Part shown: piece after piece, positions 54,725-64,000 of the stretch
Position numbering within the stretch: the first letter of the stretch is position 1
How the letters are laid out: each line of letters opens with the position of its first letter
DNA from: Corynebacterium suedekumii
GTDB lineage: Bacteria; Actinomycetota; Actinomycetes; Mycobacteriales; Mycobacteriaceae
Reading direction: 5' to 3'
Length of the DNA: 64,000 nt
Assembly (NCBI RefSeq): GCF_030252185.1
Contig: NZ_CP126970.1
Location: 2,232,001-2,296,000, forward strand
Position numbers and translations under genes: made by a program
Notes under the pieces: model-generated
Seen by the model: only the letters and a program-made list of their open reading frames with translations
Database searches by the model: none
What the model was told of the DNA's origin: nothing

Positions 54725-55962
54725 TCTCGCGCCCGGAAGGCGTCGACCGCGTCGAGGATCTGCGCCGCGACGGCGTGCTTGGACCCGTCCGCCACCTCGG
54801 TGACCGCACCGTCCGCGGCCAGCAGCCACCCCCGGTTACGGTCCTCACCGAACACCTTCCCCTCGCCCACCTCGTTGGCCATGATGAGGTCACAGCCCTT
54901 GCGGGCCAGTTTGGCCTGTGCGTACTCCAGCGCCGTGGTGTCGGCGTCACCGGTCTCCGCGGCGAACCCGACGATGACCGTCTCCGCCGGCACCTCCCCG
55001 TTTCGCCTGCGTTCCACGGTGGTGGCCAGGATGTCGGGGTTCTCCACCAGCTCGACCCGCATGAGCGCGTCCTCGTCCGCGCCCTTCTTCAGCTTCGACC
55101 CGGCCGCGGAGACGGGCCGGAAATCGGCGACGGCAGCGGCCATGATGATCACGTCCGCCTCCGGCGCATGCTTCTCGACGGCCCCCGCCATCTCCCGGGT
55201 CGACGTCACCCGGTGGATCTCCGCCCCGGAGGGCACGGGCAGATCATCGGTCGCGCCCGCCACGATGGTGACCTCGGCGCCGCGGTGCGCGGCGATCTCC
55301 GCCAGAGCGTAGCCCTGCCGACCCGAGGACCGGTTGCCCAGGAACCGCACCGGGTCAAGCGCCTCCTGGGTGCCGCCGGCGGTGATGAGGACCTTTTTCC
55401 CCGCCCAGTCCGGGACGAGCTCATGCCCGTCGAGGACGACGCGGACGAGGTCGGCGATCTGCTCCGGCTCCGGGAGGCGCCCGGGGCCGGTGTCCTTGCC
55501 GGTCAGCCGACCGTGGGCGGGCTCCATGACGATGACGCCGCGGTCGCGGAGGGTGGCCACGTTCGCCCGCGTCGCGGCGTTGTGCCACATCTCGGTGTGC
55601 ATCGCCGGGACGACGATGACCGGGCAGGTGGCCACCAGGACGGTGGCGGTGAGCAGATCGTCGGCGCGGCCGGCCACCAGCCGGGCGATGACGTCGGCGG
55701 TCGCCGGGGCGATGACCACCGCGTCCGCCTCCTGGCCGATGCGGACGTGCTGCACCTCGTCGACGGCGTCGAAGACGGTGGTGGACACGGGATGGCCGCT
55801 CAACGCCTCGAAGGTGGCGGCCCCGACGAAGGTGAGGGCGTTGGGGGTGGGGACGACGCGGACGTCGTCACCGGCCTCCTTGAGATCCCGGACGAGGTGG
55901 CACGCCTTGTAGGCGGCGATTCCCCCGGACACCCCGACGACGATCCGGCGCGGCTCAGTCAT
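54721..55962 (-). CDS. coaBC: Bifunctional phosphopantothenoylcysteine decarboxylase/synthetase CoaBC
   Basis: 413 residues. The N-terminal flavoprotein half (IVVGVSGGIAAYKACHLVRDL, ALSGHPVSTTVFD, CPVIVVPAMHTEMWHN) decarboxylates; the C-terminal half (KKVLITAGGTQEALDPVRFLGNRSSGRQGYALAE) joins phosphopantothenate and cysteine, in coenzyme A synthesis. The ATG at 55962 follows GGGGAGA; a longer frame to 55998 is less likely. TAGAGT lies about 50 bases upstream as a possible -10. Confidence 0.95.
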   Translation of the reverse strand: MTEPRRIVVGVSGGIAAYKACHLVRDLKEAGDDVRVVPTPNALTFVGAATFEALSGHPVSTTVFDAVDEVQHVRIGQEADAVVIAPATADVIARLVAGRADDLLTATVLVATCPVIVVPAMHTEMWHNAATRANVATLRDRGVIVMEPAHGRLTGKDTGPGRLPEPEQIADLVRVVLDGHELVPDWAGKKVLITAGGTQEALDPVRFLGNRSSGRQGYALAEIAAHRGAEVTIVAGATDDLPVPSGAEIHRVTSTREMAGAVEKHAPEADVIIMAAAVADFRPVSAAGSKLKKGADEDALMRVELVENPDILATTVERRRNGEVPAETVIVGFAAETGDADTTALEYAQAKLARKGCDLIMANEVGEGKVFGEDRNRGWLLAADGAVTEVADGSKHAVAAQILDAVDAFRARD

Positions 55963-56065
55963 GTGCATTCTCCCCAGGTAGATGTCGGACAACGCCACCG
56001 ACTCTACCCAGAATCACCGACGTCCCCGGCCACGGTGTGGGCGGGGACGTGAGAGCGGGGAGGGG

Positions 56066-56356
56066 CTAGTTGCCTTCCTCGTGGTCGAGCAGGCCGGCCT
56101 CGATCTCGCGCAGCGCGATGGACAGCGGCTTCTCACCCGGCTCCGGGGTCACCAGCGGGCCGACGAACTCGAAGACGCCTTCGTCGTGCTGCTGGTAGTA
56201 GCTGTTGATCTGCCGCGCACGCTTGGCGGCGAAGATCACCAGGGCGTACTTGGAGGAGACCTTGTCCAGCAGTGCGTCGATCGGCGGGGAGGTGATGCCC
56301 TCCGGCGCGTCGTAGACGGCGGCGGACGTGGTCTGCTCGTTGCTCACGTTGGTCAC
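56066..56356 (-). CDS. rpoZ: RNA polymerase omega subunit
   Basis: 96 residues. [34 protein letters not shown] is the omega core with the conserved RARQIN; the C-terminal [15 protein letters not shown] is also typical. It helps assemble beta' into RNA polymerase. GTG start with AAAAGG upstream. It follows gmk, the same order as in many bacteria. Confidence 0.95.
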   Translation of the reverse strand: MTNVSNEQTTSAAVYDAPEGITSPPIDALLDKVSSKYALVIFAAKRARQINSYYQQHDEGVFEFVGPLVTPEPGEKPLSIALREIEAGLLDHEEGN

Positions 56357-56383
56357 TTAAACCTTTTCATTGGGTAGACGTTC

Positions 56384-56967
56384 TTAGGTCCTGCGCTCTG
56401 CGCCCTGCAGGATAGCACTGATCTCGGCCACGGCCTCATCCACGTCCTCGTTGACCACGACGTGGTCGAACTCGGACCTGGCGGCCAGTTCCTCGCGGGC
56501 GGTCTGCAGACGACGCTCGATGACGTCCTCCGGTTCCGTTCCGCGGCCGGTGAGACGCTGCACGAGCACCTCCCAGGAGGGGGTGCGAGGAAGACGGTCT
56601 CCGCCTCCGGCATCATGGCCTTGACGTTGCGGGCGCCCTCCAGGTCGACCTCCACCAGCACCGGACGTCCGTCGGCCATGGCCTCCTGAACGGGGGCCGC
56701 CGGGGTGCCGGAGCGCTGGATGCCGCCGTGAATGTCCGCCCATTCGAGCATCCGTCCACGATCGATGTTGTCCTGGAACTGTTCTGAGGTGACGAAGAAG
56801 TAGTCGACGCCGTCGACTTCACCGGGCCGCGGGGCCCGGGTGGTCATGGAGACGCTGAAGTAGAGCCGGTCGACGTCACTGCGCAGGCGATGAACCACGG
56901 TGGATTTACCTACGGCGGAGGGGCCGGCCAGTACGACCAGCCGCCCCGCGGGGTTCACGCCGGGCAC
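56384..56967 (-). pseudogene. gmk: Guanylate kinase, frameshifted
   Basis: Phosphorylates GMP to GDP; essential in bacteria. Part 1 reads [20 protein letters not shown] (P-loop), [31 protein letters not shown] and [28 protein letters not shown]. Part 2, in the next frame after a five-base G run on the plus strand at 56579-56583, gives [23 protein letters not shown] and [17 protein letters not shown]. One missing base restores 194 residues. The broken frame would lose the whole C-terminal half, which a living cell should not tolerate, so this is strong evidence of a sequencing error. GTG start 3 bases after mihF. Confidence 0.92.
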
Positions 56968-56970
56968 GCT

Positions 56971-57294
56971 CTAGTCCTCGGAGAAGCCGAAGCGCTCCAG
57001 CAGGGCGCGACGCTGACGGTCGCCGAGGCCGCGCAGACGGCGGGTCTGGGCGATCTCCAGCTCGTCCATGATCTCCTTTGCCTTGACCTTGCCGACCTTC
57101 GGGAGAGCCTCGAGGAGAGCGGAGACCTTGGTCTTGCCGATGATCTCGTCGTCCTGGGCCTTGTCCAGAACCTCCTTGAGGTTGGTGCTGCCGCGCTTGA
57201 GTTCAGCCTTGAGCTCTGCACGTGCCTTGCGGGCCTCTGCGGCCTTCGCGAGGGCTTCCTTGCGCTGCTCGTCGGTCAACTGGGGAAGGGCCAC
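56971..57294 (-). CDS. mihF: Actinobacterial integration host factor mIHF
   Basis: 107 residues. ALPQLTDEQRKEALAKAAEAR, then ELKRGSTNLKEVLDKAQDD and a helix-two-turns-helix DNA-binding part (VSALLEALPKVGKVKAKEIMDELEI, RRLRGLGDRQRRALLERF) as in mycobacterial IHF, a nucleoid protein unrelated to E. coli IHF. The GTG at 57294 has GGAGGA upstream. It lies between pyrF and gmk, the usual actinobacterial place. In mycobacteria it is essential. Confidence 0.95.
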   Translation of the reverse strand: MALPQLTDEQRKEALAKAAEARKARAELKAELKRGSTNLKEVLDKAQDDEIIGKTKVSALLEALPKVGKVKAKEIMDELEIAQTRRLRGLGDRQRRALLERFGFSED

Positions 57295-57475
57295 GGGGTT
57301 CCTCCGATTCAAATGGGGGGATAGTTCGGTTGTTGTCGGGTACATGTGTACCGGTTTCCAGGAGCATGTCCTGAACTCCGGCCAGTCTAGCACCGGCCGG
57401 GTGACGGTCACGTTCCCGCGCCCTGTTTGGGCACGTCAACGCGTCGCGCAGTCCAAAGTACCAGGACAGTGGGCC

Positions 57476-58306
57476 TCAGACACACTCATCGGCACCCGGA
57501 AAGTCTCCCGCCGCCGCCTCGGCGGCTTTCCGCAGGTCAGCCACCTCGGGGCCGGCGGAAAGCACGGCGCGGGAGATGTTGGGGAACGCGAGCTTCTCGA
57601 CGCCGCGCGCGATCCGCGCCACATCCTCCGCCGACCCGCCCTGGGCGCCGACGCCAGGCATGAGCACCGGCCCGTTGAGGTTCGACAGGTCCGGCGCAGA
57701 CGCCAGGGTGGCGCCGACGACGACGCCGATGTTTCCCGCCCCCTCGTGTCCGGCATTCCATGACGCACACTCGTCGACCACCTGCTGGGCGATGGTGCGC
57801 CCGTCGGTGCCCACGTGGTTCTGCAGCTCGACGGCTTCCGGATTGGAGGTGGCCGCGAGGACGAACACTCCCCGACCGGTCTGCTCGGCCAGCTCGACGA
57901 CGGGGCGGAGGGCCCCGACCCCGAGGTACGGGGACACCGTGACGGCATCGGCCCGCAGCGGGGAGGTCTCCCCCAGCCAGGCGTCGGCGTAGCCGGCCAT
58001 GGTGGAGCCGATGTCCCCGCGCTTGGCGTCGGCGACGACGAGGCAGCCGGCCTCCCGCAGGTCCGTCAGCGTCTGCTCGAGGACCCGGAAGCCCTCGGCG
58101 CCGAAGCGCTCGTAGAACGCCACCTGCGGCTTGACCAGGACGACGGTCTCGGCGAAGGCCTCGACGCAGCGCCGGCTGAACTCGGCCAACCCGGCGACGT
58201 CATCGCCCAGGCCCCACTGCGCGAGCAGTGCGGCGTGCGGGTCGATGCCGACGCACAGCCGACCGCGGGAGGCGGCGGCGTCGAGAAGCTGCTGTCCGAA
58301 CGTCAC
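57476..58306 (-). CDS. pyrF: Orotidine 5'-phosphate decarboxylase
   Basis: 276 residues, the longer type-2 PyrF of actinobacteria. LCVGIDPHAALLAQWG near residue 19, the active-site VVADAKRGDIGSTMAGYADA near 100 and MPGVGAQGGSAEDVARI near 225. Final step of UMP synthesis. The GTG at 58306 lies 1 base after the carB stop, so it is the last pyr gene before mihF. Confidence 0.96.
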   Translation of the reverse strand: MTFGQQLLDAAASRGRLCVGIDPHAALLAQWGLGDDVAGLAEFSRRCVEAFAETVVLVKPQVAFYERFGAEGFRVLEQTLTDLREAGCLVVADAKRGDIGSTMAGYADAWLGETSPLRADAVTVSPYLGVGALRPVVELAEQTGRGVFVLAATSNPEAVELQNHVGTDGRTIAQQVVDECASWNAGHEGAGNIGVVVGATLASAPDLSNLNGPVLMPGVGAQGGSAEDVARIARGVEKLAFPNISRAVLSAGPEVADLRKAAEAAAGDFPGADECV

Positions 58307-58307
58307 G

Positions 58308-61646
<3,339 letters not shown>

Positions 61647-61674
61647 GGGTGTTCCTTCTTCTCGTTCCTGGTGC

Positions 61675-62883
61675 TTACTTGGCGGCGTTCGCGGCGCGGT
61701 ACTCGTCCATCAGGGAGATGAACTGGTCGAACAGCGGGTTCGCGTCGTGGGGGCCGGCGGCGGACTCGGGGTGGTACTGGACGGAGAAGGCCTTGCCGTT
61801 GTCCAGGGCCACGCCTTCGACGGTGTCGTCGTTGAGGCAGCGGTGGGTGACCCGGGCAGGGCCGAAGTCGGTGTCGAAGCTCTCCCCCTCGGGTGCCCGG
61901 AGGGCGAAGCCGTGGTTCTGGGAGGTGATGTCGATCTTGCCGGTGACCTTGTTGATCACGGGGACGTTGATGCCGCGGTGGCCGAACTTGAGCTTGTAGG
62001 TGTCCAGTCCGAGGGCGCGGCCGAGGATCTGGTTACCGAAGCAGATGCCGAACAGCGGGATGCCGGCCTCGATGACCTGGCGGGTGATCTCCACCATCTC
62101 GTCGGCGGTGGCGGGGTCGCCGGGGCCGTTGGAGAGGAACACCCCGTCCGGGCGGTACTCCCGGATCTTCTCCACGGGGGTGTTGGCGGGCACGACGACG
62201 GTGCGGATGCCGCGCTGGGCGAAGTGGCCCGGGGTGGCGGTCTTGATGCCGAGGTCGTAGGCGACGACGGTGTACCGGGTGTCCCCGACGGCGGGCACCT
62301 CGTAGGGCTCGTCGGTGGAGACCTCGGCGGACAGGTCCGCGCCCTTCATGGACGGCTGCGCGGTGACCTCGGCGACGAGCTCCTCGACCGGACGCTGCGC
62401 GTCCTCACCGGTGAAGATGCCGGCGGCCAGGGAGCCGTTGTCCCGGAGGTGCCGCACCAGGGCGCGCGTATCGACGCCGCGGATGCCCACCACGTCCTGC
62501 TTCTCCATCTCCTCGGGCAGGGTGCGCTGCGCCCGCCAGTTGGACACGCGGTGCGCGAGGTCACGGATGACCAGGCCGGCGACCCAGATGTCGCCGGTGC
62601 GGGACTCGTTGTCCTCGTCGTTCCAGCCGGTGTTGCCGATCTGCGGCGCGGTGGTGACCACGATCTGCCGGTGGTAGGAGGGGTCCGTCATGGTCTCCTG
62701 GTAGCCGGTCATGGCGGTGGTGAACACCGCCTCGCCGAGGGTGGTGCGCCGGGCGCCGAAGTTGTAGCCGCGGAAGGTGCGGCCGTCGGCGAGGACGAGC
62801 ACGGCCGGGATGCGGGCGGGGGTGGAGGACGTCACTGCGTCACCTTTCGCGGGGGTCGACTGAGCAATCTGCATGTTATTCAT
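61675..62883 (-). CDS. carA: Carbamoyl-phosphate synthase small subunit
   Basis: 402 residues. Glutamine amidotransferase feeding ammonia to CarB. N-terminal domain [23 protein letters not shown] ([16 protein letters not shown]), and a class I GATase with the Cys in [16 protein letters not shown] and the His/Glu in [13 protein letters not shown]. Two starts are plausible: ATG 62883, supported by TAAGAT 8 bases upstream, and GTG 62835, supported by AAAGGTGA. Residues 1-16 look dispensable. Confidence 0.94.
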   Translation of the reverse strand: MNNMQIAQSTPAKGDAVTSSTPARIPAVLVLADGRTFRGYNFGARRTTLGEAVFTTAMTGYQETMTDPSYHRQIVVTTAPQIGNTGWNDEDNESRTGDIWVAGLVIRDLAHRVSNWRAQRTLPEEMEKQDVVGIRGVDTRALVRHLRDNGSLAAGIFTGEDAQRPVEELVAEVTAQPSMKGADLSAEVSTDEPYEVPAVGDTRYTVVAYDLGIKTATPGHFAQRGIRTVVVPANTPVEKIREYRPDGVFLSNGPGDPATADEMVEITRQVIEAGIPLFGICFGNQILGRALGLDTYKLKFGHRGINVPVINKVTGKIDITSQNHGFALRAPEGESFDTDFGPARVTHRCLNDDTVEGVALDNGKAFSVQYHPESAAGPHDANPLFDQFISLMDEYRAANAAK

Positions 62884-62891
62884 CTGCCTGT

Positions 62892-62897
62892 ATCTTA
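62892..62897 (-). promoter_or_regulatory. Possible internal -10 box TAAGAT before carA
   Basis: TAAGAT, 8 bases, then ATG 62883, between pyrC and carA. If active it would produce a leaderless carA-carB-pyrF mRNA separate from the full pyr operon. Confidence 0.35.
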
Positions 62898-62907
62898 TAC
62901 GGAAGTT

Positions 62908-64000
62908 CTAGTTGTTCTCACGCGGCTCGGCCGGCACGCCGTCGGCGCAGGTCACCCGGCCCCGCAGGATGGTGGTGGTCACCTTCGCACCGAAGTCCAT
63001 GCCCTCGTACGGGGTGTTCTCGGCCTTGGACGCCATGTCGGCGCCGTGGGCGGTCCAGGTGGCCCCGGGATCGACGATGGTGAGGTTGGCCGGCTCCCCC
63101 TCGGCGATGGGTCGGCCGTGGTCGGGCAGCTGCACGATCTCGGCGGGGCGCTCGCTCATCACCTTGGCCACCCATCGCCAGTCGGCCTCCCCGGTGGCGA
63201 TGAACAGGTCGGCGATGACCGCCAGGGAGGTCTCCAGGCCGAGCATGCCGGGGCGGGCGTGCTCGAACTCGCAGCACTTGTCCTCCGAACCGTGCGGGGC
63301 ATGGTCGGTGGCCACGCAGTCGATGGTCCCGTCGAGCAGCGCCTTCCGCAGGGCGAGGGTGTCGTGCTCCTCCCGCAGCGGCGGGTTGACGCGGTAGGTG
63401 CCGTCGTAGGTGTGCAGCTTCTCGTCGGTGAGCAGCAGGTGGTGCGGGGTGACCTCGGCGGTCAGCGGGATGCCCTGCCCCTTGGCCCAGGCGACGAGTT
63501 CGACGGTGCCGGTGGTCGAGGCGTGGCAGATGTGGACGCGGTTGCCGTAGTCGCGGGCGAGCAGGGCGTCCCGGGCGACGATGGACTCCTCGGCGGCGCG
63601 CGGCCAGCCGCGCAGGCCGAGCTTGGCGGCGGTCTCCCCTTCGTGGGCGACCGCGCCTTCCGTCAGCCGGGGCTCCTCGGCATGCTGGGCCAGCAGCACG
63701 CCCTGCCCCTTGGCGTACTCGAGGGCGCGGCGCATCAGCTGCGGGTCGTCGACGCACTTGCCGTCGTCGGAGAACATCCGCACCTTCGCCTGGGAGGTGG
63801 TCATCATGCCGAACTCGGTGAGCTCCTTGCCGGCCAGGCCCTTGGTGATGGAACCGACCGGGTGGACGTCGCAGATGCCGGCGTGCTGGCCCTTGAGCCA
63901 CACCGACTCGGCGATGACCGGCTGGTCCATGACCGGCGCGGTGTTCGCCATGGTGAACACGGCGGTGAACCCGCCCTTGGCGGCGGCCTGGGAACCGGTG
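62908..64000 (-). CDS. pyrC: Dihydroorotase (5' truncated by the window edge)
   Basis: The last ~364 residues of a class I dihydroorotase; the N-terminus with the HxH metal motif lies beyond 64000. Seen: [60 protein letters not shown] (metal Asp) and [14 protein letters not shown] near the end. It closes dihydroorotate in pyrimidine synthesis. The stop is 24 bases before carA; same operon with carA, carB and pyrF. Confidence 0.95.
   Translation of the reverse strand, partial: TGSQAAAKGGFTAVFTMANTAPVMDQPVIAESVWLKGQHAGICDVHPVGSITKGLAGKELTEFGMMTTSQAKVRMFSDDGKCVDDPQLMRRALEYAKGQGVLLAQHAEEPRLTEGAVAHEGETAAKLGLRGWPRAAEESIVARDALLARDYGNRVHICHASTTGTVELVAWAKGQGIPLTAEVTPHHLLLTDEKLHTYDGTYRVNPPLREEHDTLALRKALLDGTIDCVATDHAPHGSEDKCCEFEHARPGMLGLETSLAVIADLFIATGEADWRWVAKVMSERPAEIVQLPDHGRPIAEGEPANLTIVDPGATWTAHGADMASKAENTPYEGMDFGAKVTTTILRGRVTCADGVPAEPRENN

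Overview
This 64 kb window is a GC-rich actinobacterial chromosome segment, almost certainly from a Corynebacterium species. Three things point there: gene order that matches, from memory, the Corynebacterium glutamicum suf / mptB / ctaAB / tkt-tal-zwf-opcA-pgl / gap-pgk-tpi-ppc / whiA-yvcK-rapZ / rib / pyr block; OpcA, MptB and mIHF; and many genes that start about 7 bases after a TANNNT -10 box, meaning leaderless mRNAs. No search could be run, so the species is not named. No rRNA, tRNA, CRISPR array, IS element or prophage is visible.

Layout. 1-1320: the end of a P-type cation ATPase and a class I glutamine amidotransferase. 1308-5256: a small catabolic module (glycerate kinase, GntP-type permease, divergent CdaR-type regulator) of visibly lower GC. 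5295-7879: an L7/L12-like small protein, an ABC-F ATPase and a membrane protein of unknown function. 7922-14233: the Fe-S assembly operon sufR-B-D-C-S-U-T on the minus strand. 14362-20799: mannosyltransferase mptB, an ABC-2 transporter pair, ctaA, a quinone oxidoreductase-like gene and ctaB. 21188-27667: the pentose-phosphate operon tkt-tal-zwf-opcA-pgl.

27669-34533 (minus): a PdxH-like gene, secG, ppc, tpiA, pgk and gap, which form the triose part of glycolysis plus anaplerosis. 34833-40333 (minus): whiA, yvcK, rapZ, uvrC and a PH-like membrane protein. 40330-44393 (minus): ribH, ribBA, ribE, ribD and rpe, which make riboflavin and feed it ribulose-5-phosphate. 44414-46649: a DUF4349 lipoprotein, an atypical crotonase and a DUF1877 protein. 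46660-56967 (minus): rsmB, fmt, def, an HNH endonuclease, priA, metK, coaBC, rpoZ and gmk. 56971-64000 (minus): mihF, pyrF, carB, carA and the 5'-truncated pyrC of the pyrimidine operon.

Two features of the window as a whole deserve attention. First, eight genes (sufU, sufS, mptB, ctaA, the oxidoreductase, the HNH gene, priA twice, gmk) carry small net frameshifts. Several are normally essential and several breaks lie in G/C homopolymers, so base-calling error in the assembly is more likely than gene decay. Second, at least five genes have a promoter -10 hexamer that overlaps the stop codon of the gene upstream, followed by a leaderless start codon. I saw no clearly new multi-gene system; the best leads are that promoter architecture, the glycerate module, a crotonase without its catalytic glutamates and a RapZ with an altered P-loop.
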